Source of the DNA: Pseudomonadota bacterium
GTDB taxonomy: Bacteria > Pseudomonadota > Gammaproteobacteria > Burkholderiales > Gallionellaceae
Assembly: GCA_021848465.1 (NCBI GenBank)
Contig: JAJZUP010000007.1
Span: 2,501 to 66,500 of the forward strand
Direction: 5' to 3'
Length of the DNA: 64,000 nt
Shown here: one piece after another, positions 20,444 through 29,727 of the stretch
How the letters are laid out: each line of letters opens with the position of its first letter
Numbering within the stretch: the stretch's first letter is position 1
The notes under the pieces: model-generated
Seen by the model: only the letters and a program-made list of their open reading frames with translations
What the model was told of the DNA's origin: nothing
Database searches by the model: none
Made by a program: the position numbers and the translations under genes

Positions 20444-23276
20444 AGAAAAGAAATATCCGCTGAATCTTCCCGATACAAGCTTCCCGATGCGCGGCGACCT
20501 CGCCAAGCGCGAACCGCAAATGCTGGCGCAGTGGCAATCGCAGCAGCGCTACCAGCGCATCCGCAAGGCGACGCAGGGCCGCCCAAAGTTCATCCTGCAT
20601 GATGGCCCGCCGTACGCCAATGGCGCGATTCACCTCGGCCATGCGGTGAACAAGATCCTCAAGGACACCATCATCAAGAGCAAGACGCTGGCGGGCTTCG
20701 ATGCGCCGTATGTGCCGGGCTGGGATTGCCACGGTTTGCCGATCGAGCTGCATGTGGAGAAGCAGCACGGCAAGAATATCGAGCCGGCCAAATTTCGCGA
20801 GCTGTGCCGTGCCTACGCCAAGGAACAGGTGGAGCGCCAGAAAAAGGATTTCATCCGCCTCGGCGTGCTGGGCGACTGGGATCATCCTTACCTGACGATG
20901 GATTTCAAGAGCGAGGCCGACATTGTGCGTGCGCTCGGCAGGATTTATGAGCGCGGCTATCTCTACCAGGGACGCAAGCCGGTGAACTGGTGCCTGGACT
21001 GCGGTTCGGCGCTGGCCGAGGCCGAGGTGGAGTACGAGGACAAGGTTTCGCCCGCCATCGACGTGGGCTTCGAATTCTCATCTGAAAGCATCAAAGAACT
21101 ACATGACAAAAAGATATTTGGGAAATTTCCACTAGATCGTCCCATATTTGCGGTTATTTGGACGACGACACCGTGGACGCTGCCTGCAAATCAGGCTGTT
21201 TGCGTGCATCCAGAATATCGCTATGACATTGTTAAAACTGACCGTGCTTATCTGATGGTTTGTAGCGAAATGCGCACCAAAACGCTGGAGCGTTATGGGA
21301 TCGATTTAGATTCGCAGGTTGTTGGTGGTTATAGCGGGAAAGGTTTTGAAGGATTGAGTTTGCATCACCCGTTCCAGTCGCGCACCGTGCCGATCATCTG
21401 CGGTGAGCACGTCACGCTGGAGGCCGGTACCGGCCTGGTGCATACCGCACCGGCGCATGGTTTGGACGACTACTTCGTCGGCCAGAAATACAACCTGCCG
21501 AACGACAATCCGGTGGGCGACGACGGCAAGTTCATTTCCACTACGCCGCCGCTGGGCGATGTGCCGCTGGCCGGTGTGTTCGTCTGGAAGGCCAATGACA
21601 TCGTGCTGGCGGGCCTGGCCGCAAGCGGTCACCTGCTGCACCAGGAAAAGCTCAAGCATAGTTATCCGCATTGCTGGCGCCACAAAACGCCGATCATTTT
21701 CCGCTCCACACCGCAGTGGTTCATCGGCATGGAGCAGCACCCTCACCCCAGCCCTCTCCCGGGGGGAGAGGGGGAAGTTCTGCGCACATTGGCGAACCAG
21801 GCCGTTGCCGACACGCAGTTCTTCCCGGAATGGGGGCGTGCGCGACTGGAGGCGATGATCAAGAATCGCCCGGACTGGTGCGTGTCGCGTCAGCGTAACT
21901 GGGGCGTGCCGATGACGTTCTTCGTGCACAAGGAAACGATGGCGTTGCACCCGCGCAGCGCTGAGTTGCTGGAGCAAGTCGCCAAGCGCATCGAGCAGCA
22001 GGGAATCGAGGCCTGGTTTGCGCTGGATGCCAAAGAGTTGCTCGGCGATGAGGCTGCGCACTATCGCAAGCTGTCTGACACGCTGGACGTTTGGTTCGAT
22101 TCCGGTGCGACGCACTTTTCTGTGCTGCGCAACCGTCCCGAGTTGGCGTTCCCCGCAGACCTTTATCTGGAAGGCTCCGACCAGCATCGCGGCTGGTTCC
22201 AGAGCTCGCTGCTGACCGGCTGCGCCATCGACGGGCGTGCGCCGTACAAGGCGCTGCTGACGCATGGTTTCACCGTGGACGATAAAGGCTACAAGATGTC
22301 TAAGTCCAAGGGCAACGGCATCGAGCCGCAGGACATCTGCAACAAGCTCGGCGCCGACATCCTGCGCCTGTGGATCGCCTCGACCGACTACTCTGGCGAG
22401 ATGTCGCTGTCGGATGAAATCCTCAAGCGCGTGACCGACAGCTACCGCCGCATCCGCAACACGTTACGCTTCCTGCTGGCGAACATCGCCGATTACGACC
22501 ACGCGCAGCATGCGTTGCCGGTGGCGCAGTGGCTGGAAATCGACCGTTATGCGCTGGCGCTGACGAAGAAACTGCAAGATGAGGTGTGCGCCGATTACGA
22601 GCGCTATGAATTCCACCTGGCGGTGCAGAAGCTGCAAGGCTTCTGCTCGGAAGAAATGGGCGGGTTCTACCTCGACATCCTGAAAGACCGTCTCTATACC
22701 GCGGGTGCCAATTCTGCGGCACGTCGTTCGGCGCAGAATGCGCTGTATCACATCACGCATGCGCTCGCGCGCCTGATTGCGCCGATCCTGAGCTTTACCG
22801 GCGAGGAGGTGTGGGCGGTGCTGAGCGGCAAGGACGACGTAAGCGTGTTTGAGCAGGTGTGGCATGAGTTGCCGGAATCAGGCCTTGCCCAGCCGGAGCT
22901 TGCTGCATGGGGCGAGATGCGGAGTGCGCGTGAAATTGCCAACAAGAAGATTGAGGAAAAACGCGCCCAGAACCTGTTGGGCTCCTCGTTGCAGGCAGAG
23001 TTGGATGTCTATGCTTCCGGAATCCTGTATGAAGCCTTGAGCCGCCTCGGCGACGATCTGCGGTTCGTCCTGATTACCTCGCGCGCAACGTTGCATTACC
23101 GCGAAGGAGGCGGCTTCGATGTGGAAGTGTCGCCGTCTGCGCACGTCAAGTGCGAGCGCTGCTGGCATTACCGTGCCGATGTGGGCAGCAGTGCCGCGCA
23201 TCCGACGCTGTGCCAGCGTTGCGTGTCGTGCGTAGAGGGCGCGGATGCCGAGAACGGGAAGCGCCGCTATGCCTGA
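20436..23276 (+). CDS. ileS: Isoleucyl-tRNA synthetase
   Basis: About 946 residues, class I. Signature motifs: HLGH in [15 protein letters not shown] (about residue 62), editing-domain [13 protein letters not shown] (about residue 247), KMSKSKGNG (about residue 620), and a C-terminal zinc-ribbon with [10 protein letters not shown] and CQRCV. Two oddities: an in-frame palindromic repeat adds about a dozen Pro/Gly-rich residues after FIGMEQ (21739-21775), and nucleotides 21080-21365 in the editing domain are much richer in A+T than the rest of the gene. It overlaps ribF by 8 bases and lspA by 8 bases. Confidence 0.96.
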   Translation: MSEEKKYPLNLPDTSFPMRGDLAKREPQMLAQWQSQQRYQRIRKATQGRPKFILHDGPPYANGAIHLGHAVNKILKDTIIKSKTLAGFDAPYVPGWDCHGLPIELHVEKQHGKNIEPAKFRELCRAYAKEQVERQKKDFIRLGVLGDWDHPYLTMDFKSEADIVRALGRIYERGYLYQGRKPVNWCLDCGSALAEAEVEYEDKVSPAIDVGFEFSSESIKELHDKKIFGKFPLDRPIFAVIWTTTPWTLPANQAVCVHPEYRYDIVKTDRAYLMVCSEMRTKTLERYGIDLDSQVVGGYSGKGFEGLSLHHPFQSRTVPIICGEHVTLEAGTGLVHTAPAHGLDDYFVGQKYNLPNDNPVGDDGKFISTTPPLGDVPLAGVFVWKANDIVLAGLAASGHLLHQEKLKHSYPHCWRHKTPIIFRSTPQWFIGMEQHPHPSPLPGGEGEVLRTLANQAVADTQFFPEWGRARLEAMIKNRPDWCVSRQRNWGVPMTFFVHKETMALHPRSAELLEQVAKRIEQQGIEAWFALDAKELLGDEAAHYRKLSDTLDVWFDSGATHFSVLRNRPELAFPADLYLEGSDQHRGWFQSSLLTGCAIDGRAPYKALLTHGFTVDDKGYKMSKSKGNGIEPQDICNKLGADILRLWIASTDYSGEMSLSDEILKRVTDSYRRIRNTLRFLLANIADYDHAQHALPVAQWLEIDRYALALTKKLQDEVCADYERYEFHLAVQKLQGFCSEEMGGFYLDILKDRLYTAGANSAARRSAQNALYHITHALARLIAPILSFTGEEVWAVLSGKDDVSVFEQVWHELPESGLAQPELAAWGEMRSAREIANKKIEEKRAQNLLGSSLQAELDVYASGILYEALSRLGDDLRFVLITSRATLHYREGGGFDVEVSPSAHVKCERCWHYRADVGSSAAHPTLCQRCVSCVEGADAENGKRRYA
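21739..21775. repeat. Palindromic repeat inserted in frame within ileS
   Basis: CCCTCTCCC (21752-21760) pairs with GGGAGAGGG (21764-21772), preceded by CCTCACCCCAG. This resembles the dispersed intergenic repeat found in many proteobacterial genomes. Here it is translated as [13 protein letters not shown] between FIGMEQ and [10 protein letters not shown], keeping the reading frame. Confidence 0.8.
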
Positions 23277-23784
23277 TGCAGCGCAGGTTTCGGCACATCG
23301 GTTGGTAAAGTGGCTACTGGCGAGCGCGGTTGTCATTCTGCTCGACCAGGCCAGCAAGTTCTGGATCAGCAGCCATTTCTATTACGGCGAGAGCTACCCG
23401 GTGACCGGCTTTTTCAATCTGGTGCTGGCGCACAATACCGGCGCGTCGTTCAGCATGCTGAGCGATGCCGGGGGATGGCAGCGCTGGCTGTTCAGCCTGA
23501 TTGCGGCAGCGGCGTCGGTCTGGATCGTCTGGCTGTTGCGCAAGCATGGCGAGCAGAAATTGTTTTGCCTTGCCTTGGTGTTCATCCTCGGCGGTGCGCT
23601 GGGCAACCTGATTGACCGTCTGATGTTCGGCTACGTGGTGGATTTCCTGGATTTCCACTGGGATGAGCATCATTTTGCTGCCTTCAATGTCGCGGACAGT
23701 GCGATCAATGTCGGCGCGGCATTGCTGATATGGGATAGTTTCAAGAGAAAACCGGAGAAAACAGATGGACCTGCTGCTCGCTAA
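23269..23784 (+). CDS. lspA: Lipoprotein signal peptidase (signal peptidase II)
   Basis: 171 residues, four membrane segments. It cleaves the prolipoprotein leader before the lipidated cysteine. Catalytic aspartates are seen in [11 protein letters not shown] and [10 protein letters not shown], plus the family motif LDQASKFW (about residues 26-33). The start at 23269 (MPDAAQV) overlaps the ileS stop by 8 bases. It overlaps ispH by 20 bases. Confidence 0.96.
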   Translation: MPDAAQVSAHRLVKWLLASAVVILLDQASKFWISSHFYYGESYPVTGFFNLVLAHNTGASFSMLSDAGGWQRWLFSLIAAAASVWIVWLLRKHGEQKLFCLALVFILGGALGNLIDRLMFGYVVDFLDFHWDEHHFAAFNVADSAINVGAALLIWDSFKRKPEKTDGPAAR

Positions 23785-24694
23785 TCCGCGTGGTTTTTGC
23801 GCCGGGGTGGATCGCGCCATCGAGATCGTGGAGCGTGCCCTGGCGCTGCATGGCGCGCCGATCTATGTGCGTCATGAGGTGGTGCACAATAAATTCGTGG
23901 TGGAAGGGCTGCGCGCCAAGGGCGCGATTTTTATTGAAGAGCTGACCGATGTGCCGCCGGGCAGCATCCTGATTTTCAGCGCGCATGGCGTGCCGCAGTC
24001 GGTGCGGCGCGAGGCCGAAGCGCGCGGGCTGACGGTGTTCGACGCGACTTGTCCGCTGGTGACCAAGGTGCATATCGAGGTTTCGCGCATGCGTGGGCAG
24101 GGCAAGGAGCTGATCATGATCGGGCACAAGGGGCATCCGGAAGTGGAAGGCACCATGGGCCAGGTCGGCGATGGCATGTACCTGGTGGAATCGCCCGCCG
24201 ATGTGCAGGCCTTGCAGGTCAAGGATGCCGACAACCTCGCATTCGTCACCCAGACTACGCTTTCGGTAGACGACGCCAGCAGCATTATTGCGGCGCTCAA
24301 GGCGCGCTTCCCGAATATTGTGGGGCCGAAGAAGGACGATATTTGCTATGCGACGCAGAACCGGCAGGATGCGGTCAAGATGCTTGCGCAACAATGTGAC
24401 TTGGTGATTGTGGTCGGTTCGCCCAACAGTTCCAATTCCAACCGCTTGCGTGAAGTGGCGGTGAATCGTGGCATTCCGGCCTACCTGATCGACAATGCCC
24501 GCGAATTGCAGCCGGAGTGGTTGCAGGGCAAGCTGCATGTCGGGATTTCAGCCGGGGCTTCGGCTCCCGAAGTATTGGTGCAGGAAGTGATTGCGCGTTT
24601 GCGTGCGTTGGGGGCAAACGATGTGCGCGAGTTGTCCGGCATCAGCGAAAACGTGGTATTCCCGATTCCGAAAGCACTGAATCCTGCGGCATGA
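23765..24694 (+). CDS. ispH: 4-hydroxy-3-methylbut-2-enyl diphosphate reductase
   Basis: 309 residues. Last step of the MEP isoprenoid pathway: reduces HMBPP to IPP and DMAPP with a 4Fe-4S cluster. The three cluster cysteines are in RGFCAGV (residue 12), [11 protein letters not shown] (about residue 96) and [11 protein letters not shown] (about residue 197); the substrate motif [10 protein letters not shown] is present. The start overlaps lspA, suggesting translational coupling. Confidence 0.97.
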   Translation: MDLLLANPRGFCAGVDRAIEIVERALALHGAPIYVRHEVVHNKFVVEGLRAKGAIFIEELTDVPPGSILIFSAHGVPQSVRREAEARGLTVFDATCPLVTKVHIEVSRMRGQGKELIMIGHKGHPEVEGTMGQVGDGMYLVESPADVQALQVKDADNLAFVTQTTLSVDDASSIIAALKARFPNIVGPKKDDICYATQNRQDAVKMLAQQCDLVIVVGSPNSSNSNRLREVAVNRGIPAYLIDNARELQPEWLQGKLHVGISAGASAPEVLVQEVIARLRALGANDVRELSGISENVVFPIPKALNPAA

Positions 24695-24755
24695 GTTCTG
24701 CAGCGACACAACGCATTCACCACCGTCCACGGCCGATAAGCACAATGGAGCTTCC

Positions 24756-25823
24756 TTGAGTACGTCGTTTGTGATTGCCGGGGCTGGGGCGGTGGGGCTG
24801 GCGACCGCCGAGGCATTGCTCCGGCAAGGGGCCGCAGTGACGGTGCTCGAACGCAACGAGGTCGGGCGCGAGTCTTCCTGGGCGGGCGGCGGGATATTAT
24901 CGCCGTTATGTCCTTGGGACTATCCGGATGCGGTGACCAGGCTGGCGTTGCGCGGCATGGCGCTCTTTCCGGCTTGGGCCGAGCGCTTGTTGCACGAAAC
25001 CGGAATCGATCCGGAATTCGAGGCAAGCGGCATGCGCGTGTTTGCGCCGCTGGATATGTCAAGCGCCTTGGCCTGGTGTGGCTCGCATGGCATGCGTTGC
25101 GCAACCGGGGCGGACGGGAGCCTGCTGTTGCCGGAGGTTGCACAGGTGCGCAACCCGCGGCTGTTGCAGGCTCAGCGCGCCATGGTGGAGCGGCTGGGCG
25201 GACGCATTGTCGAGCAATGTGCAGTGCAAAAGCTCAATGTTGAAGGCGGGCGGGTGCGCAGTGTCAGTGCCGGGCAAGGCGATTTCACTGCGGATGGTTT
25301 CGTCATTGCGGGCGGTGCCTGGAGCAGCCAGTTGCTGGGCGAGCTGGCAGCAGGGGCTGCAATCAAGCCGATACGCGGGCAGATGCTGCTGTTCAAGTTT
25401 CCCGCACCGCCTTTGCCGCATATTTACCTGCAACAGGATTTGTACCTGATTCCCCGGCGCGACGGGCATGTGCTGGTCGGCAGTACGCTGGAGGATGTAG
25501 GGTTCGATAAATCCACGACCGATGAGGCGCGTGACAGGCTGGTGCAGCGTGCAGCGGTTCTGCTGCCGCAATTGGCGGATATGCAGCCCGTCCGGCACTG
25601 GGCCGGATTGCGGCCCGGGTCGCCTGGAAATATTCCGACTATCGGACGGCATCCGCGACTGCAAAATCTGTATATCAACAGCGGACACTTTCGCTATGGG
25701 GTAACCATGGCGCCAGCTGGTGTAGAGATTTTGCTGAATGAAATTGAAGGCCGCGAGCAGGCTTTGGATGTATCGCCTTATCGCTGGGGCCAGGTTGCTG
25801 ATGAAACCGCAAAGCGCATATAA
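24756..25823 (+). CDS. thiO: Glycine oxidase ThiO (FAD-dependent)
   Basis: 355 residues. D-amino-acid/glycine oxidase family: oxidises glycine to the imine used for the thiazole ring of thiamine. The N-terminal Rossmann motif is GAGAVGLATAEALL (about residues 8-21). Later segments ESSWAGGGILSPL and the C-terminal GHFRYGVTMAPA match ThiO. The start is TTG at 24756, preceded by GGAG; the nearby ATG at 24745 runs straight into a stop, so no better start exists. It lies 61 bases after ispH. The stop codon lies inside the -10 box of the downstream tRNA. Confidence 0.9.
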   Translation: MSTSFVIAGAGAVGLATAEALLRQGAAVTVLERNEVGRESSWAGGGILSPLCPWDYPDAVTRLALRGMALFPAWAERLLHETGIDPEFEASGMRVFAPLDMSSALAWCGSHGMRCATGADGSLLLPEVAQVRNPRLLQAQRAMVERLGGRIVEQCAVQKLNVEGGRVRSVSAGQGDFTADGFVIAGGAWSSQLLGELAAGAAIKPIRGQMLLFKFPAPPLPHIYLQQDLYLIPRRDGHVLVGSTLEDVGFDKSTTDEARDRLVQRAAVLLPQLADMQPVRHWAGLRPGSPGNIPTIGRHPRLQNLYINSGHFRYGVTMAPAGVEILLNEIEGREQALDVSPYRWGQVADETAKRI

Positions 25824-25824
25824 T
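25795..25824 (+). promoter_or_regulatory. Promoter of tRNA-Thr, embedded in the end of thiO
   Basis: TTGCTG (25795-25800), 18 bases, then a perfect TATAAT (25819-25824), 12 bases before the mature tRNA. The box overlaps the thiO stop codon. Confidence 0.65.
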
Positions 25825-25836
25825 TGCGCCCGTAAT

Positions 25837-25912
25837 GCCGATGTAGCTCAGTAGGTAGAGCAACGCACTCGTAACGCGTAGGTCGTCCGTTCGATTCGGA
25901 TCATCGGCACCA
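25837..25912 (+). tRNA. tRNA-Thr (anticodon CGT)
   Basis: 76 bases with encoded CCA. The acceptor stem GCCGATG/CATCGGC, the D arm GCTC...GAGC, the anticodon loop CTCGTAA and the T arm TTCGATT all fold. The anticodon CGT reads ACG. It resembles the E. coli Thr(CGT) tRNA. One A-C mismatch closes the anticodon loop. Confidence 0.96.
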
Positions 25913-25924
25913 AAATAATCTCTC

Positions 25925-25950
25925 AAAAACCGCCGTCCGGCGGTTTTTTT
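25925..25950. terminator. Terminator after tRNA-Thr, shared with the convergent lipoprotein gene
   Basis: AAAAACCGCC-GT-CCGGCGGTTTTTTT: a GC stem with A and T flanks, able to work in both directions. Confidence 0.9.
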
Positions 25951-25966
25951 GCTTTCCTGGCGACGC

Positions 25967-26182
25967 TTATCTTCTCAGCAAATAGTAGACCGAATTTTTT
26001 TCTTCGGCTTTCATGCGTGCGCGGTTCGCCTTGATTTTTTCCGGCGTGTTGTGGAATGCGGCTTCCTTGGAGAGTTCCTCGCGATGTATCGAGCTGTAGT
26101 AAGGATGTGGCGGAGCGGACGAACAGCCATTTAGCGCCCCAAGCAGGGCGAGCGACGCGGTCAGCTGTTTGCGTATCGGCAT
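25967..26182 (-). CDS. Small predicted lipoprotein
   Basis: 71 residues. A basic N terminus MPIRKQL is followed by a hydrophobic stretch and the lipobox LNGC (Cys about residue 20), then SSAPPHPYY and a charged helix-prone tail rich in Lys and Arg. It should be lipidated in the envelope. I do not recognise the family. It converges on the tRNA terminator. Confidence 0.7.
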   Translation of the reverse strand: MPIRKQLTASLALLGALNGCSSAPPHPYYSSIHREELSKEAAFHNTPEKIKANRARMKAEEKNSVYYLLRR

Positions 26183-26369
26183 AATTGATGTCGAGTTTTT
26201 TGCAAGAGTCTTAGGGAGTGCATGTATGGAAACATCATACTTCAGTCATTTCAGGCTGTAAATTTGGGGGGGCAGGCGAGTGAGCCTGACTGCCGTGATG
26301 GCCTGACGTTACACAGATATTTCCTTCCTGGTGGAAGGGGTAAACGGATATATCTGGATATAGATATTT

Positions 26370-26385
26370 TGGCAGATTTCTTGAA
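26370..26385 (+). promoter_or_regulatory. Weak sigma-54-like promoter before the 39-residue gene
   Basis: TGGCAG-ATTTC-TTGAA resembles the -24/-12 element (TGGCAC-N5-TTGCA), but the key GC at -12 is GA. It lies 45 bases before the start codon. A CCTTCC/GGAAGG hairpin (26323-26338) lies upstream. Confidence 0.25.
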
Positions 26386-26430
26386 GCCGGCATTCTGATA
26401 TTGTCCTTACATCAACAAAGGGGAGAAAAC

Positions 26431-26550
26431 ATGAACTACCATTTTCGCGAACGGATGCAGGAAGACGCCGAACCAGCGATCTCACCAATATTGGCCGTTA
26501 TTATCCTGGCCGTTATAGTGGGCATAATGGTAGTTACCCAACACCTGTAA
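26431..26550 (+). CDS. Small single-pass membrane protein (39 residues)
   Basis: ATG at 26431 follows a strong Shine-Dalgarno (AAGGGGAG at 26418-26425, 5 bases before the start). The product begins MNYHFRERMQEDAEPAISP and continues with a single hydrophobic segment of about 19 residues (ILAVIILAVIVGIMVVT) ending in THQ-type polar residues before the TAA at 26550. This architecture is that of a bitopic small membrane protein. No family is recognised. It stands alone, convergent with the cNMP/GGDEF gene. Confidence 0.6.
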   Translation: MNYHFRERMQEDAEPAISPILAVIILAVIVGIMVVTQHL

Positions 26551-26601
26551 TCAGGCTGTGGTTCGCTAACAGCGGATTGATCACCAGCGCTGATGTTCTC
26601 G

Positions 26602-27567
26602 TCAAACAGCTGACTTGATGCAGTTCCCGCCAGATGCCTGGGCTTCGAGCAGTGCCTGCTCGGCGCGCTGCAGCAAGCCTGCCATGCCGTCGTCTCGCAA
26701 CTGGCTTACCCCGATTGAAACTGTGATGTCCGGTAACAGATCGCCGCTTGGCAGGACGATGTCTGCGCGGTTGACTGCGAGGCGCAGGCGTTCGGCGGCA
26801 ATGCGGGCGGAATCAATATTGGTGGTGTATGGGAGGAATATGAGGATTTTTGCGCCGGCATAATGCCCAGCCTGGTCCTCCGGGCGTTGGCAGGAAATGA
26901 TGGTGTGGGCAAACGTCCTTAATGCCTGATCCGCGCCAAGCTTCCCAAATTTCGCCGCGTATTGGGCATAGTTGTCGATTTCGGCGAGCAGCATGCAGCT
27001 CAGGCGGTTTTCGAAGGAGCAGCGCTTCAGGTAGCGGCCGAGTTCCTTGTCCATCCAGTTCTCGTTGTAAAGTCCGGTGAGCTTGTTGATCATGTCGAAG
27101 CCCTTGTAGCCATTGGTTTGCTCCAGGGAATCGGCGCTGATCCGTTCGTTGAGCTCGGCGCGCTGGCTGAGGAGGCGCAGGACGTTGAGCGCAGCCTGGT
27201 GAGAGTGGTCGATCAGTTTCCACATGGTGGCATGTTCAATGGCAATCAGCTCGCAGTCGGTCGCGGCTACAACGAATGCCGGCGAGTGCCCATCGCCCAG
27301 TAGCGACATCTCCGCCACACTGTCCCCCTCGCCATACATCACCAGCGGATTGGGATCGGATTCCGATAATTGCAGGCTGAGCCTGCCCGATGCTACGACG
27401 TAGACATGTTTGGTTGTTTGGCCGGGAACAAGCAGGTGGTCACCTTTCCTGATCTGGAAATGGACGGGATGCGGGATATGTTGCAGGAGTATCTGCGGAG
27501 CAATACCGGTAAAAAGCGGTGATGTTGCCAACAGGGGAAGATAGCTGTCAGGTAACGGGGCTGGCAT
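26602..27567 (-). CDS. Cyclic-nucleotide-binding domain plus degenerate GGDEF domain protein
   Basis: 321 residues. Residues 10-125 form a Crp-type cNMP-binding beta barrel (RKGDHLLVPGQTTKHVYVVASG, YGEGDSVAEMSLLGDG). Residues 155-320 have the GGDEF fold (MINKLTGLYNENWMDKELGRYL, LLAEIDNYAQYAAKFGKLGAD, VSIGVSQL), but the active-site GGDEF is replaced by AGAKI. A diguanylate cyclase with this change should be inactive, so it probably acts as a sensor or scaffold. No RxxD inhibitory site is evident. The upstream spacer 27568-27865 holds no gene I can support. Confidence 0.82.
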   Translation of the reverse strand: MPAPLPDSYLPLLATSPLFTGIAPQILLQHIPHPVHFQIRKGDHLLVPGQTTKHVYVVASGRLSLQLSESDPNPLVMYGEGDSVAEMSLLGDGHSPAFVVAATDCELIAIEHATMWKLIDHSHQAALNVLRLLSQRAELNERISADSLEQTNGYKGFDMINKLTGLYNENWMDKELGRYLKRCSFENRLSCMLLAEIDNYAQYAAKFGKLGADQALRTFAHTIISCQRPEDQAGHYAGAKILIFLPYTTNIDSARIAAERLRLAVNRADIVLPSGDLLPDITVSIGVSQLRDDGMAGLLQRAEQALLEAQASGGNCIKSAV

Positions 27568-27865
27568 GAAATAGGTCTCCGTGCAGGGATGGTTTGCGGG
27601 TAATTATCGCACTCCGAAAACAGGTGTGAGTATCTTTTTAGCACAGGGGCAAGAGATGCAACGGCCGTCTTATGCGGGCTCACGAATTTGATTGCCGGGC
27701 AATCGTGGGGCGTACTGTTTACCACTGGCGGCACTACGGTGGCTGTGCGGGTTGCAGGTGCAATGATGTTCTAAGCGCAAATTTTTGTTTGGTGAAGCCG
27801 CAGCGTGATTGCATAATTCGGGTATGCAGGAATAAACCAGCGGGCCTGCCCGGTTAGGAGATCGA

Positions 27866-29050
27866 ATGTCTTTGCCGCAATCTGGAAAAAAACACACTCA
27901 CATCAAGACGGCTATTGTTGCGGTTTTGCTGATTGTCGCGCTGGGCGCCGCGGCGGCTTACCTGATGCGCAGCAAGCCGATCCCGGTTGTGCTGAAGCAG
28001 GTGGATCGCGGAACCGTGGAGGCATCCGTCAGCAACACCCGCGCCGGGACGATCAAAGCCTGCCGGCGTGCCAAGCTTGCGCCCCCGGCGGGCGGGCAGA
28101 TTTCCAACCTGCTGGTCAAGAAGGGCCAGCGTGTCGTTGCCGGACAAATCCTGCTGGAACTCTGGGATGAAGATTTGCATGCCCAGGAGCGTCTGGCGCG
28201 CGACCAGTTGAAAACCTCGGAGTTGCATGTGCATGAGGTGTGCAGCATGGCGGATGCCGCACAACGCGATGCCGAGCGCTCGAAGGAGCTCAAGGAAAAG
28301 GGCTTCATTTCCGCGCAGCAACTGGATCGGGCCGTGACCGATGCCAAATCGCGGCACGCCTCCTGCGAGGCGGCGCGCAGCGACATCGAGCAAGCCCGGT
28401 CGCGCATCCAGGTGGTCAAGACCAGTCTCGAACGCATGGTGCTGCGCGCGCCGTTTGCCGGTGTGGTGGCGGACATCAGCGGCGAACTGGGCGAGTATGC
28501 GACGCCATCGCCGCCCGGCATTCCGACCTTGCCGGCCGTCGATCTGATCGACGATAGCTGTCTGTTCGTGAGTGCGCCGATTGATGAGGTGGATGCCGCC
28601 AAGGTCAGGGTCGGGCAGCCCAGCCGCATTACGCTGGATGCGATCAAGGGGCAGACGTTTGCCGGCAAGGTGCGGCGCATTGCGCCTTATGTGCTGGAGC
28701 TGGAGAAGCAGGCGCGCACGGTAGAGGTCGAAGTCGAGTTTTCTGCATTGCCGAAATCGGAGCAGCTGCTGGTTGGCTACAGTGCGGATGTCGAAATCGT
28801 GCATGAGTCCCACGACAAGGTGTTGCGCATCCCGACGCAGACCCTGATGGAGGGCAAGCGCGTGCTGCTGTATCGCCCGGATGGCAAACTGGAGGAACGC
28901 CAGGTGACGACCGGTTTGTCGAACTGGGAGTACACGGAAATTGTCGCCGGGCTGAACGAGGGGGATCGGGTGGTTGTTTCGCTGGATCGCCCCGGCGTCA
29001 AAGCTGGTGCAAGTGTGGTGCCGGACACCTCCGCTGCGGCCGCCAAATGA
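27866..29050 (+). CDS. MacA/HlyD-type periplasmic adaptor of an ABC exporter
   Basis: 394 residues. An N-terminal signal anchor (about residues 14-33) is followed by the split lipoyl domain (PPAGGQISNLLVKKGQRVVAGQ ... LRAPFAGVVADISGELG), a long alpha hairpin between them (about residues 110-190), and beta-barrel/membrane-proximal domains. It links an inner-membrane ABC pump to an outer-membrane channel. The ATG has TAGGAG upstream. It overlaps the ATPase gene by 4 bases (ATGA). Substrate unknown. Confidence 0.88.
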   Translation: MSLPQSGKKHTHIKTAIVAVLLIVALGAAAAYLMRSKPIPVVLKQVDRGTVEASVSNTRAGTIKACRRAKLAPPAGGQISNLLVKKGQRVVAGQILLELWDEDLHAQERLARDQLKTSELHVHEVCSMADAAQRDAERSKELKEKGFISAQQLDRAVTDAKSRHASCEAARSDIEQARSRIQVVKTSLERMVLRAPFAGVVADISGELGEYATPSPPGIPTLPAVDLIDDSCLFVSAPIDEVDAAKVRVGQPSRITLDAIKGQTFAGKVRRIAPYVLELEKQARTVEVEVEFSALPKSEQLLVGYSADVEIVHESHDKVLRIPTQTLMEGKRVLLYRPDGKLEERQVTTGLSNWEYTEIVAGLNEGDRVVVSLDRPGVKAGASVVPDTSAAAAK

Positions 29051-29727
29051 TCGAGCTACAGAACGTCAGCCGCATTTTCTCGGTGGGAGATCAGGAGGTC
29101 GCCGCATTGCGCGACATCAACCTGAAGCTGGGCGATGGCGAGTATCTCTCGATCATGGGGCCATCGGGCTCCGGCAAATCCACGATGCTTAACCTGCTTG
29201 GCCTGCTCGACCGCGCAAGCAGCGGCAATTACCTGCTGGACGGCGGCAACGTCACCGACCTGAGCGATGCCGAGCTGGCGCGGGTGCGCAGCGAAAAAAT
29301 CGGTTTCGTGTTCCAGTCCTTTCATCTCGTGCCGCGCTTGACCGCAGCGGAAAATATCGAGCTGCCGATGATGCTGGCGGGTATTCCTGCGGAAGAGCGC
29401 AAACCGCGCGTGGCCCGATTGATAGAGAGTTACGGCCTCGGTGCGCGCGCCGACCACCGCCCCGACCAGCTTTCCGGCGGGCAGCGCCAGCGTGTGGCAA
29501 TTGCGCGCGCCACGGTGATGAACCCGACCGTGCTGCTGGCGGATGAGCCGACCGGCAACCTCGACCGCACCACGGGATGGGAGGTGCTGAAGTTGCTGGA
29601 AGGCTTGCAGGAGCAGGGGATCTCGCTGGTGATCGTGACGCACGACGCCGAGATCGGTGCGCGTGCGCGGCGGCGGATCCATATGCTGGATGGCCGCATC
29701 CTTTCCGACGAGTCAAGCGGCGCATGA
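29047..29727 (+). CDS. ABC transporter ATPase (MacB/LolD type)
   Basis: 226 residues. Walker A GPSGSGKST (about residues 38-46), Q-loop VFQSFHLVPRLTAAEN, signature LSGGQRQRVAIARA, Walker B VLLADEPTGNLD and switch His (VTHD) are all intact. It belongs to the LolD/MacB group that powers mechanotransmission exporters with FtsX-type permeases. It is coupled to both neighbours by 4-base overlaps. Confidence 0.93.
   Translation: MIELQNVSRIFSVGDQEVAALRDINLKLGDGEYLSIMGPSGSGKSTMLNLLGLLDRASSGNYLLDGGNVTDLSDAELARVRSEKIGFVFQSFHLVPRLTAAENIELPMMLAGIPAEERKPRVARLIESYGLGARADHRPDQLSGGQRQRVAIARATVMNPTVLLADEPTGNLDRTTGWEVLKLLEGLQEQGISLVIVTHDAEIGARARRRIHMLDGRILSDESSGA

Noticed and set aside
26240..26430. Riboswitch or c-di-GMP aptamer upstream of the 39-residue gene
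   Set aside because: A few hairpins occur, but no conserved aptamer core that I recognise.
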